Positions 1 to 7,769 of a DNA stretch of 16,041 nt are shown here, piece after piece; the first letter of the stretch is position 1, and each line of letters opens with the position of its first letter. The position numbers and the translations under genes were made by a program. The notes under the pieces are model-generated. The model made no database searches. It was not told the DNA's origin and was given only the letters and a program-made list of their open reading frames with translations. Source of the DNA: JAMXLO01 sp041487355 (GTDB taxonomy: Bacteria; Pseudomonadota; Alphaproteobacteria; Acetobacterales; Acetobacteraceae); the NCBI GenBank assembly GCA_041487355.1, contig JBGPND010000111.1, positions 1 through 16,041 of the forward strand. The letters are read 5' to 3'.

Positions 1-3000
1 GCAGTCCACCGTGCGATGCCCGATCCAGATGACGGGTTGTGCCAGCCCCCTCCCCAACCCTCCCCCGCTTCGCGGGAGAGGGGGCGCAGAAGATGGGACA
101 ATGCTCCCTCTCCCGCGAAGCGGGGGAGGGTTGGGGAGGGGGTGGGAAAGGGCACGCTGCACCACCTGCACCCGGTCGCCCTCGCGCAGGTGCTCCACCG
201 CAACCTCGCCCCGCTCGGTGCTGATCCGGGTGCCGGCAACGAAGCATGGCGCGGTGCCGATGCTGCCCGAAGCGTTCACCACGAGGTTGCTGCCGGTCAC
301 CGAAGCGCCGAACTGCAAGGTCCCGATCGTCGTGCTCGAGCCATCGAACAGCGTCAGCACATGCGTCGAGACATCGAAGCTGTCCGAGGCGATCGACGTG
401 CCCTGCACAATGATCGCATCGCCGGTGATGAAGTCGCCGATCGTCGCGCCAAACCCGCCGAGCGTGCCGATCGTCAGGATCCCCGTCCCGTCGGTGAACG
501 TCACGGTCTGGGTGGCGGCGACGCTGCCGACATTGATCGTCAGGTTGCCTTTGGTGTCGATCTCCAGCACGCCGGTGCCGGTGATCACCGGCGCGACCAG
601 CGTCTCGGTGCCGCTCGCGGCGAACAGCGTACCGGTGTTGACGATCGACACCGTTGCCGTGATGGCACCCTTGCCGCCGGCGCGGCCGGTGTTGTTCACC
701 ACGCTTGGGTCGATGATGCCGCCGAACTGGTTCAGCACACCGTTGGCGCCGATGTTCAGGTTGTTGACGACGGTGAGTTCGGTGTTGTTGCCGAGCGTCA
801 GCACGCCGACACCGGTCTCGCCGATGTTCAGGTCATTGGCGATGTTGAGCAGGCTGCCGGGGCCTTCGATGTCGACGTTGCCGGTGCCATTGGCCTGCAG
901 GCCGATATCCACGTTGGCGGCATTCACCGTCGCGTTGTTCAGGATCAGCAGTTCGCCGGATGCCGCATCGCCAATGGTGAGTTGTCCGGCCAGCGTCAGA
1001 TTGCTGCCCACGCCGACCACCGACACGATGCCGGAGCCTCCGGCCAGCACGCCCTCATCCATCTGACCGGCGGTGACCGTGCCGCCGGCGGTGATCGCGA
1101 GCGAGCCGGCGGCTGCATTGCCGACCGCCAGCTTCCCGGTGATCTGCCAATCCGATCCCGCGCCGGTCACGCTCACGCCGGAGCCGTCGGAGCCCCCCTG
1201 CGCGGCGACCACCGCCCCGGCGAGGCCTGCGACGGTTCCGGGCGTGGTGACGACCGTGCCGCCGCTCTCGATCAGCAGGATGCCGAAGCCAAAGCCACCC
1301 ACAACGAACCGCCCGGTATTGCTGAGTAACGACTTGCTGCCGGTCACGGTGACGTCGCCGGCTCCGCCCGCGGCCTGGGCGATATCGAAGCCCTGCGACG
1401 CATCCACCGCGGCATTGCCGCCGGTGCGGACGGTGCCTTGATTCTCGACCAGCAGATGGCCGGTACCAGACTGGCCAACATCCAACTGGCCGAGCGCGGT
1501 GAAGGCCGACGCCGTTCCGGTGACCTGCAGCCAGCCTTCGCCGCCCAGGCTGGCTCCCAGCACCGCGGCATCCAACGAGGGCTGCGCAGTGGCGCCGACG
1601 GTCGCCTGCTTGGTGACGATCAGGGTTCCCGTCCCCTGGTCGCCGACAGTCAGTTCGCCGGTGGAATTCCACGCCGAGCCCTTGCCGCTCACGGTCGCAA
1701 GCGCGGCGTTGCCGGCGGCACCGGAGATGATGTCGGCGGTGCCCTGGCTGGTGATGCTCGCGGTGCCGTTCACCGTCAGCGTGCCGGTGCCGGTCGTTCC
1801 GACGTTGACACCGCCGGCGGTCACCAGGCTGGCGCTCGACGTGACGGTCCACGCATTGGCGCCGAGGAACAGCAGTGTCGCCGCCGTGCCGGTGCCGGTG
1901 ATGGTTCCGCCGCCCGACGTGAACTGCGCCGCATCGATGCTGCCCGGCGCGGCGGCGGCTGGATTGAGGCCGTTGGTGCTGTCGTTCCAGTTCTGTGCGG
2001 TGGCGAAATCGCTGCTCGAGAGGCCGGTCCACCCCAGCGTACGCGGCACGGGCGCGGCCGGCTGCACGCCTGCCGTCACCGGCGCACCGATGTCCTGCAG
2101 CACCGCGAGGTCCATCAGGGAGATGTCGCGCTGTGTCGCCGGCGGCAGGCCGAGGCCGCTCATCAGGTCGGTGGCGTTCACATCCAGCGTGGAGTTGGCG
2201 AAGTGAGCGAAGGCCTCGCCATTGGCGAGCGTGGTGAGCGGCACCGGCATCGCGGTGCCAGTGCCGAGCAGCGCGCCGTAGGCAGCCTCGGCGCTGGGAC
2301 CGGTGAACACGATCGTGCCGCCGATGTTCTGGATGAAGTGGTCGAACAGCGTCTCCTGCGAACCCAGCGAGCCGGTCGAATCGGTGAGGCCGCCGAAACC
2401 GAAGCCGTGCGCGAGTTCGTGGCGGAATATCGTCACCAGGTCGATCTGCCCGCTGGGCACGCTGCCGATCGGTGTCGGTGTCGGCGTGAGATTGACGTAG
2501 AGGCTGCCGAGGTTGCCGGCGAGCAGGTTGACCGTGATGTCGGACGTGATGTCCGGCGCATAGTTGCCGGTGTTCAGCGCGATCAGGCTCGACGGTATGT
2601 CGAGCAGGCGGCCGTCGAGCGTTGTGCTGTTGGAAATATTGATCGTCGAAGAGGCGTTCGCCAGTTCGCTGCCCTTGGTGCCTGGCAGGATGTTGAGCTG
2701 AATGCGCAGCGTCGTGTGGCCGGTGAGATACTGCGACCAGTCGAGCGCGGCCGCGTTGAGATCGGCGACGATCTGCGCGTCCTCGGTGGAGCCGAGGCCG
2801 ACCGTGTCGTTCACCGGCAGGATGGTGAACTGGAAGTCCTGCCGAAACGGCGCGCCACTGATGTTGCTCACTACGGCATTGCTGCCGACATTGGCGACGC
2901 TGAAGCTGGCGCTCGGCGCGTAGCTGCCGGCGAGCTGGATCGTATCGACCGTGCTGCTGTTGTTCATCACCACCAGCGTCGAGCCGGAAACGAAGGCCTT

Positions 3001-4248
3001 GGTCGCCGAGGTGCCGGCAAGCACGATCGTGTCGCCCTGGGTGAAGCCGGCCAGCGTGCCGGAATAGCCGGCGAAGTTGTCGAGCTTCAGCGTCGCATTG
3101 CTGCCGCTGAAGGCGACATTCTGCGCGGTCGTGCCGGCGAATTCGAGCGTCCCGCCGTTCTGCACCACCACCGTGCCCTTGCCGGAAAGCAGGCCGGTGA
3201 CGTCGAGCAGGCCGGAAACGTCGTAGACGGTGCCACTGTTGTTGAGGTTTGTCGGTGTGGCGCCGTTCAGGATCAGGGTGGAACCGGAGGTCACCGTGAA
3301 GTCGCCGGTGCCGGTCACCTGCGTGGTGAGATCAAGCGCGCCGCCGTTGGCGACGATGACGCCCTGGTTGGCGATGCCGCCGTTGACCACACCCGAGCCG
3401 CTCAGCGCGCCGGTGACGCCGAGCGTGAAACTCCCATTGTTCAGCGTGCCTCCCTGCAGCACGACGACACCATCGTCTTTCAGGGATTTCGTCGTGGTGT
3501 AGCCGCGATTGTTGAGCAGTTGCAGCGTGCCGCCGCTGGCGATGGTCTGGAGTTGTTGCTCGATGGGCTGGAAGGCGTCGCTCACGCCGGTTGGGCCGGT
3601 ATAGCCCTCGATCTCCGAGGCGGCGCCGTCCAGGATGATGTTCGCCGCATCCACCGCCAGCGTCGCGTCGAAATTGAAGCCGAAGGCGAGGATGTTGTCG
3701 GCCGTCCCGAAGCCCTGCGAGATATAGGTCCCGCCGGTGAGCGTGCTGCCGGACAGATTGGTGATGCCGAAGCCTTCGATGCCGAGGAAGCCGTTTTTGG
3801 CGAGCAGTGTCCCCTTGTTGTTCATCGTCTGCACGACGAAGAGGGTGACGTTGGTTCCGCCATTCGCCTGCAGCGTGCCGTTGTTGACCAGCGTCGCCGA
3901 ACCATTGAACTGGCCGGAGCCGACGACCAGGCCGCTGATCGTCTGTGCGCCGGTGATGAAGCCGCTATTGAGCTGCACCATGCCCTGCGTGGCGTTCAGC
4001 GCGCGCGTGGTGCCGGACGAGAAATCGAGTGTGCCAGCCACCGCCAGGGTCGCCGCGGCGTTGTCGAGCGTGACCGCGTCGGCGATGTCGGCTGCGCCAC
4101 TCGCGATGGTGACGGTGTAACTGCTCGTCGAAGCGGCATTGATCAGCGCGTCGATGCTGCCGCTGTTCGGCACGATGCCGCCGACCCATGCCGACGACGT
4201 GTTCCAGTCGTCGCTGACACCGGTTGCCCAGGTCACAGTGCTCGGCAT
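1..4248 (-). CDS. Giant beta-repeat protein with internal metalloprotease and C-terminal Hint domain (3' end outside window)
   Basis: The frame is open from an ATG at 4248 to the window edge, giving 1416 codons with no stop; GGGAGG lies 10 nt before the ATG. Residues 1-465 are Thr/Ser/Gly/Asn-rich beta-strand repeats that open with a Trp-containing segment typical of autotransporter-like passengers. Residues about 468-720 form a zinc-metalloprotease-like domain with HELAHGFGF at 610-618 and a Met-turn-like DLMSG at 694-698. A second Trp-rich start (PRTLGWTGLSSSDF) precedes further repeats of the form LTVGDQGTGTLIV up to about 1330. From C1335 (PCFVAGTRISTERGEVAVEH) the C-terminus is a Hint domain, interrupted in frame by a palindromic element and resuming at PVIWIGHRTVDC. 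Hint domains of this kind are often attached to large exported alphaproteobacterial proteins. No signal peptide is visible, so type I-like secretion is possible but inferred. The substrate is unknown. It follows the ABC-F gene by 92 bp on the same strand. Confidence 0.88.
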   Translation of the reverse strand, partial: MPSTVTWATGVSDDWNTSSAWVGGIVPNSGSIDALINAASTSSYTVTIASGAADIADAVTLDNAAATLAVAGTLDFSSGTTRALNATQGMVQLNSGFITGAQTISGLVVGSGQFNGSATLVNNGTLQANGGTNVTLFVVQTMNNKGTLLAKNGFLGIEGFGITNLSGSTLTGGTYISQGFGTADNILAFGFNFDATLAVDAANIILDGAASEIEGYTGPTGVSDAFQPIEQQLQTIASGGTLQLLNNRGYTTTKSLKDDGVVVLQGGTLNNGSFTLGVTGALSGSGVVNGGIANQGVIVANGGALDLTTQVTGTGDFTVTSGSTLILNGATPTNLNNSGTVYDVSGLLDVTGLLSGKGTVVVQNGGTLEFAGTTAQNVAFSGSNATLKLDNFAGYSGTLAGFTQGDTIVLAGTSATKAFVSGSTLVVMNNSSTVDTIQLAGSYAPSASFSVANVGSNAVVSNISGAPFRQDFQFTILPVNDTVGLGSTEDAQIVADLNAAALDWSQYLTGHTTLRIQLNILPGTKGSELANASSTINISNSTTLDGRLLDIPSSLIALNTGNYAPDITSDITVNLLAGNLGSLYVNLTPTPTPIGSVPSGQIDLVTIFRHELAHGFGFGGLTDSTGSLGSQETLFDHFIQNIGGTIVFTGPSAEAAYGALLGTGTAMPVPLTTLANGEAFAHFANSTLDVNATDLMSGLGLPPATQRDISLMDLAVLQDIGAPVTAGVQPAAPVPRTLGWTGLSSSDFATAQNWNDSTNGLNPAAAAPGSIDAAQFTSGGGTITGTGTAATLLFLGANAWTVTSSASLVTAGGVNVGTTGTGTLTVNGTASITSQGTADIISGAAGNAALATVSGKGSAWNSTGELTVGDQGTGTLIVTKQATVGATAQPSLDAAVLGASLGGEGWLQVTGTASAFTALGQLDVGQSGTGHLLVENQGTVRTGGNAAVDASQGFDIAQAAGGAGDVTVTGSKSLLSNTGRFVVGGFGFGILLIESGGTVVTTPGTVAGLAGAVVAAQGGSDGSGVSVTGAGSDWQITGKLAVGNAAAGSLAITAGGTVTAGQMDEGVLAGGSGIVSVVGVGSNLTLAGQLTIGDAASGELLILNNATVNAANVDIGLQANGTGNVDIEGPGSLLNIANDLNIGETGVGVLTLGNNTELTVVNNLNIGANGVLNQFGGIIDPSVVNNTGRAGGKGAITATVSIVNTGTLFAASGTETLVAPVITGTGVLEIDTKGNLTINVGSVAATQTVTFTDGTGILTIGTLGGFGATIGDFITGDAIIVQGTSIASDSFDVSTHVLTLFDGSSTTIGTLQFGASVTGSNLVVNASGSIGTAPCFVAGTRISTERGEVAVEHLREGDRVQVVQRALSHPLPNPPPLRGRGSIVPSSAPPLPRSGGGLGRGLAQPVIWIGHRTVDC
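46..142. repeat. Palindromic element inserted in frame in the Hint domain
   Basis: The arms 46-82 and 106-142 are a perfect 37-bp inverted repeat around a 23-bp centre, and each arm contains a smaller GC-rich hairpin. On the minus strand it is translated as a Pro/Gly/Arg-rich peptide (SHPLPNPPPLRGRG and PLPRSGGGLGRG) without a stop. It splits Hint sequence that otherwise joins smoothly (GDRVQVV to PVIWIGH). A related palindrome lies at 12188-12301. Confidence 0.9.
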
Positions 4249-4340
4249 CGATCCGTTTCCTCCCGAGGGGGTCGCTCACATTGTCTTGTGCGCAGCCGAC
4301 GGCACGCAAGCGGAATTGTCGCAACGTCTGGCGCTGAACG

Positions 4341-6221
4341 TCACGATGCCGCTTCCAGCGCCTCCTCGGCCGCCAGCCACTCAGCCTCGGCGGCGGCGGC
4401 CAGCCTGGCGATGGCGGCCAGCTTGGCATTGGCCGCCGCGATCTCCGGGGCGCGTCCCGGCGCGTAGAGCGCGGGATCGGCCAGTCTCGCCTCGATGGCG
4501 GTCCGCTCGGCGGCCAGTCGCGCCAGCCGCGCCTCGGCATCGCGCGCCTGCCTGCGCAACGGGGCGACCGCGGCGCGGGCATCGGCGCGTTCGCGGCGTC
4601 CCCGGGTCAATTGCCCGGGGCCGCGGCGCGTGGCGGCGTCCTGCTTCGACGCCGGACGCGCGCGTTCGGCCAGCAACGCACGATAGTCGTCCAGGTCGCC
4701 GTCGAACGCGCGCACCGTGCCGTCCGCCACAAGCCACAGCCGCTCCGCGATCAGCTCCACCAGATGCGGATCGTGGGTGATCAGCAGCACCGCGCCCTGA
4801 AAATCGGCCAGCGCCTTCACCAGCGCCTCGCGCGCGTCGATGTCGAGGTGGTTGGTCGGCTCATCGAGGATCAGCAGTTGTGGCGCCTCGCGTGTCGCGA
4901 GTGCCAGCAGCAGGCGCGCCTTCTCGCCCCCCGACAGGTTTGCCACCGGTGTCTGCGCCCGGTCGGCGTCCAGACCGAAGCGGGCGAGCTGCGCGCGTAC
5001 CTGCCCGGGATTCGCCCGCTTCAGCGCGCGCGCCATGTGCTCGATCGGTGTCTCGGCCGCGACCAGCTCGTCGGTCTGGTGCTGCGCGAAATAGCCGACC
5101 CGCAGCTTCGGTCCGCGCCGCATCTCGCCGGACAGCGGCGCCAGCCGCCCGGCCAGCAGTTTTGCCAATGTGGACTTGCCGTTGCCGTTGGCGCCGAGCA
5201 GGGCGATGCGGTCGTCCATGTCGATCGACAGCGAGACGTTGCGCAGCACCGGCACGCCGTCGTAGCCGACCGCGACGCGCTCCAGCGCCAGGATCGGCGG
5301 GGCGATGCGCGCCGGTTCCGGGAAGGCGAAGCGGGTCGGCGTGTCCTCGATCACCGCCTCGATCTGCGGCAGGCGAGCGAGCGCCTTGATGCGCGCCTGC
5401 GCCTGCCGCGCCTTCGACGCCTTGTAGCGGAAGCGGTCGATGAACGACTGGATATGCGCCCGCTCCGCCGCGACCTTCTCCGCCGCGCGGGTCTGCTGCA
5501 ACGCGCGCTCGGTGCGGATGCGGACGAATTCGTCGAAGCCGCCGGGGGTGAGCGAAATTTTGCCGCGGTCGAGGAACGCGATCGCCTCCACCGCGCGATC
5601 CAGCAGGCCGCGATCGTGCGACACCAGCAGCGCGGCGCCGGGGAAGCGGGCGAGCCAGGATTCCAGCCAGAGTGCCGCTTCCAGGTCGAGGTGGTTGGTC
5701 GGTTCGTCGAGCAGCAGCAGGTCGGGGTTGGCGAACAGGGCGGTCGCCAGGGCCACGCGCATGCGCCAGCCGCCGGAGAATTCGCCGACCGGGCGGGACT
5801 GGGCGGCTTCGTCGAAGCCGAGGCCGGCGAGGATGGCGGCGGCGCGGGCGGGGGCCGCATCGGCGCCGATCGCGCGCAGGCGTTCGTGGATTTCGGCGAG
5901 GCGGTGGGGGTCGGCGGTGTCCGCCTCGGACAGCAGGGCGAGGCGTTCGGGGTCGCCTTGCAGCACGGTGTCGAGCAGCGAGGCGTCGCCGGAGGGGGCT
6001 TCCTGCTGCACCGTGGCGACGCGCGCGCGGGCGGCGAGGCGGATTTCTCCGGAGTCCAGGGGGATTTCGCGCATGATCGCGCGCAGCAGCGTGGACTTGC
6101 CGGCGCCATTGCGCCCGACCAGGCCGATGCGGCGGCCGGGGTCCACGGTGAGGTCGGCGCCGTCGAGGATGGTGCGTCCGCCGAGACGGATGATGGCACC
6201 GGAGATGACGAGGAGGGACAT
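4341..6221 (-). CDS. ABC-F family ATPase, YheS-like
   Basis: This is a soluble protein of 626 residues with two ABC ATPase domains and no membrane segments, the layout of ABC-F proteins that act on the ribosome. Domain 1 has Walker A GRNGAGKST at 36-44, signature FSGGWRMR from 148 and Walker B LLLLDEPTNHLD at 168-179. The linker at about 240-290 contains the charged helix pair with QSFIDRFRYKASKARQAQAR typical of the P-site tRNA interaction motif. Domain 2 has GANGNGKST at 343-351, LSGGEKAR at 429-436 and LLILDEPTNHLD at 449-460. The C-terminal 100 residues are an Ala/Arg-rich coiled coil. FSGGWRMR and the linker fit the YheS branch better than Uup or EttA. The exact cellular role of YheS-type proteins is not settled. 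GPGQLTRG at 534-541 is encoded by a palindrome and looks inserted. A broken second copy of its 5' end lies at 7311-7590. Confidence 0.95.
   Translation of the reverse strand: MSLLVISGAIIRLGGRTILDGADLTVDPGRRIGLVGRNGAGKSTLLRAIMREIPLDSGEIRLAARARVATVQQEAPSGDASLLDTVLQGDPERLALLSEADTADPHRLAEIHERLRAIGADAAPARAAAILAGLGFDEAAQSRPVGEFSGGWRMRVALATALFANPDLLLLDEPTNHLDLEAALWLESWLARFPGAALLVSHDRGLLDRAVEAIAFLDRGKISLTPGGFDEFVRIRTERALQQTRAAEKVAAERAHIQSFIDRFRYKASKARQAQARIKALARLPQIEAVIEDTPTRFAFPEPARIAPPILALERVAVGYDGVPVLRNVSLSIDMDDRIALLGANGNGKSTLAKLLAGRLAPLSGEMRRGPKLRVGYFAQHQTDELVAAETPIEHMARALKRANPGQVRAQLARFGLDADRAQTPVANLSGGEKARLLLALATREAPQLLILDEPTNHLDIDAREALVKALADFQGAVLLITHDPHLVELIAERLWLVADGTVRAFDGDLDDYRALLAERARPASKQDAATRRGPGQLTRGRRERADARAAVAPLRRQARDAEARLARLAAERTAIEARLADPALYAPGRAPEIAAANAKLAAIARLAAAAEAEWLAAEEALEAAS
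4600..4620. repeat. Small GC-rich palindrome inside the ABC-F coding region
   Basis: CCCCGGG and CCCGGGG flank the loop TCAATTG. The same arm design with loop TCAAGCG is the core of the palindrome at 10867-10895. In the ABC-F protein it encodes GPGQLTRG in the variable linker before the C-terminal coiled coil, so an insertion there would be tolerated. Confidence 0.5.
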
Positions 6222-6287
6222 GGCGGCGTGTCATCGGGCGGGTTGGGCGTGGCGGTCAAGCCTTTGGAATGCCTTTGCCACGGCGCC

Positions 6288-6307
6288 CGATACGCGATAC
6301 GTACGGG
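6288..6307 (+). promoter_or_regulatory. Possible operator region of higBA
   Basis: Just before the higB ATG, CGATACG occurs twice in tandem (6288-6294 and 6295-6301) followed by TACGGG, giving a partly palindromic block. HigA-type antitoxins normally bind such sites to repress their own operon. No convincing -35/-10 pair is visible, so the assignment rests on position and repeat only. Confidence 0.3.
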
Positions 6308-6309
6308 AG

Positions 6310-6591
6310 ATGATCAAGACCTTCCGTGGGAAGGCGGCTGCGATAGTGTTTGTTGGCGACGTGCCGAAAGGGTTGCCATCGCAGATTGCTCGCGTCGCGC
6401 GGAGAAAGCTGGTCGCGTTGGACGTTGCACAGCGGCTTGATGATCTGCGCCAACCGCCGGGAAACCGGCTGGAAGCGCTGGTCGGGGACCGTGCCGGACA
6501 ATACAGCGTACGGATCAACGATCAGTGGCGACTGTGCTTCATCTGGCGCGACGGCGATGCGTATGACGTTGAGATTGTGGACTACCACTAG
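6310..6591 (+). CDS. higB: HigB-type toxin, RelE superfamily mRNA interferase
   Basis: This protein of 93 residues is the usual length for HigB. It opens MIKTFRGKAAAIVFVGDVPK, has the family pattern RKLVALDVAQRLDDLRQPPG in the middle, and ends with SVRINDQWRLCFIWRDGDAY and VEIVDYH, the strand region carrying the RelE-fold ribonuclease residues. Toxins of this family cleave mRNA on the translating ribosome. The start at 6310 matches the conserved N-terminus; the open frame extends far upstream only because it overlaps the antisense of the ABC-F gene. GGGAG abuts the start, so translation may be weak. higA follows 11 nt after the stop, the toxin-first order of HigBA systems, and is expected to neutralise and autoregulate it. 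It is divergent from the ABC-F gene. Confidence 0.93.
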   Translation: MIKTFRGKAAAIVFVGDVPKGLPSQIARVARRKLVALDVAQRLDDLRQPPGNRLEALVGDRAGQYSVRINDQWRLCFIWRDGDAYDVEIVDYH

Positions 6592-6602
6592 GGGTTGGTG
6601 CG

Positions 6603-6923
6603 GTGAACGAGATCATTCGTCGTGAGGACCTGCCGGCGATGGATTTCTCTCGGGATGCCACGGGCGAGAAGCTCCCGCCAGTGACGCCCGGTGAGGTTCT
6701 GCGCGAGGATTTCATGGTGCCGTTGGGTCTTTCAGGTCGTGCCCTGGCAGCGGAGCTTGGAATTCCGGCGAACCGGCTTACCGAGATCATCGCCGGCCGA
6801 CGCGCGGTCACCGCGGAGACTGCGCTGATGTTGGCGGAGAGGTTCGGCACCACCGCTGAATTCTGGCTGGGCCTGCAGATGGCCTATGACCTGGAGCAGG
6901 CGCGGCGTGCGCGGGCAGCCTGA
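6603..6923 (+). CDS. higA: HigA-type antitoxin, XRE-family DNA-binding protein
   Basis: This protein of 106 residues carries a helix-turn-helix domain at about 28-95. It begins VTPGEVLREDFMVPLGLSGR and continues with ALAAELGIPANRLTEIIAGR and AETALMLAERFGTTAEFWL, the standard HigA pattern. The first 25 residues are longer than in many HigA proteins. The GTG at 6603 is used because it follows higB closely; the ATG at 6639, which gives MDFSRD, is an alternative. HigA binds HigB and represses the operon promoter. It has no obvious defects, so the pair is probably functional. Confidence 0.93.
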   Translation: MNEIIRREDLPAMDFSRDATGEKLPPVTPGEVLREDFMVPLGLSGRALAAELGIPANRLTEIIAGRRAVTAETALMLAERFGTTAEFWLGLQMAYDLEQARRARAA

Positions 6924-6946
6924 GAGAGGAGGCTTGCGTCGGACAG

Positions 6947-7204
6947 ATGGAACAGGCGCAGGCGGCTGCCGTGGAATTGGGTAACCTGCAGGACCAATTC
7001 GGCGGATTGCGTAATGCGATCTACGACATGCATGCCGACATAAAGAGCGAGTTGATCGGGATTCGTAGTGACTTCAGGAGTGAACCGGGCAACGTGCGCT
7101 CTGATGTCGCGTACCTGCGCGGGCGGCTCGACGTGCTGATCTGGGCGGTTGGGATCAATGCTGCCGCGACCATCGCCATCCTGGGCGTGCTGTTGCGGCA
7201 TTAG
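6947..7204 (+). CDS. Small coiled-coil protein with C-terminal membrane anchor
   Basis: This protein of 85 residues is not a family I can name. The first 58 residues are heptad-like and charged (ELGNLQDQFGGLRNAIYDMH, DIKSELIGIRSDFRSE), suggesting a coiled coil. Residues about 62-83 (VLIWAVGINAAATIAILGVL) form one membrane helix that ends two residues before the stop, so it is a tail-anchored type. This layout resembles XhlA-like or similar small phage and envelope proteins, but that is only a resemblance of shape. AGGAGG lies about 14 nt before the ATG, and it starts 23 nt after higA on the same strand, so it may be co-transcribed with the toxin-antitoxin pair. Its 3' end is near the broken ABC-F copy. 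Confidence 0.6.
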   Translation: MEQAQAAAVELGNLQDQFGGLRNAIYDMHADIKSELIGIRSDFRSEPGNVRSDVAYLRGRLDVLIWAVGINAAATIAILGVLLRH

Positions 7205-7310
7205 CGGTGCGGCGGCGCAACGCAACCCGCATCGGCCTCATCCGCGTGCAGGCAGTTTCACCTGGCGGCTATCGGGCGTCTTCCGGGGTGGGGGCTTGGC
7301 GGCCCCCGGC

Positions 7311-7590
7311 GGGGCGCTTGGGGTCGCCCTGCAGGTCGGTGTCCAGCAGCGAGGCGTCGCCGGAGGGTGCTTCCTGCGCGACGGTGGCGATGCGCGCGCG
7401 AGGCGAGGCGGATGTCGCCGCTGTCCAGCGGGAGGTCGCGGATGATCGCGCGCAGCAGCGTGGACTTGCCGGCGCCGTTGCGCCCGACCAAGCCGATGCG
7501 CCGGCCCGGATCGACCGTGAGGTCGGCGCCGTCCAGAATCGTGCGGCCACCGAGGCGAATGGTGGCACCGGAGATGACGAGGAGAGACAT
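7311..7590 (-). pseudogene. Truncated, frameshifted 5' fragment of a second ABC-F gene
   Basis: From the ATG at 7590 the translation matches the intact ABC-F protein almost exactly: MSLLVISGATIRLGGRTILD, then the same Walker A GRNGAGKST. The first 64 residues differ at only six positions (I10T, M50I, E52D, I53L, E59D, A64S). A net 2-nt deletion near 7395-7406 then shifts the frame, and the match continues in the next frame as ATVAQEAPSGDASLLD before ending near 7311. DNA identity is roughly 85% by eye, with most changes silent. The similarity continues for about 20 nt upstream of the ATG. No second half is present, so the fragment cannot encode a working ATPase. Confidence 0.9.
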
Positions 7591-7769
7591 GGCGGCATGT
7601 GATCGTCGGAGGGCGTCCGGTGGTCAAGGGTGAGGTGGCACGGGGGCACCCAGACAGAACGGTCGGCGGGCAACTGGCGGGCGTGGATCTGGCTTGCGCG
7701 TTTGGGTGAGGGTAAAGAGCCGACGGATGCTGCACGATGACCGGTGATCGTGTGTTTGCCCAGAGGGGC

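Noticed and set aside
1438..4467. A plus-strand open frame of 1009 codons, and others at 16-1329
   Set aside because: It is the complement of the giant minus-strand gene, in the same codon register. Its translation is Arg/Ala/Gly-rich with no motif, while the minus strand reads as ordered beta repeats, a protease and a Hint domain.
4611..6440. A plus-strand open frame of 609 codons opposite the ABC-F gene
   Set aside because: It is the antisense of a clearly real ABC-F gene and has no protein-like features.
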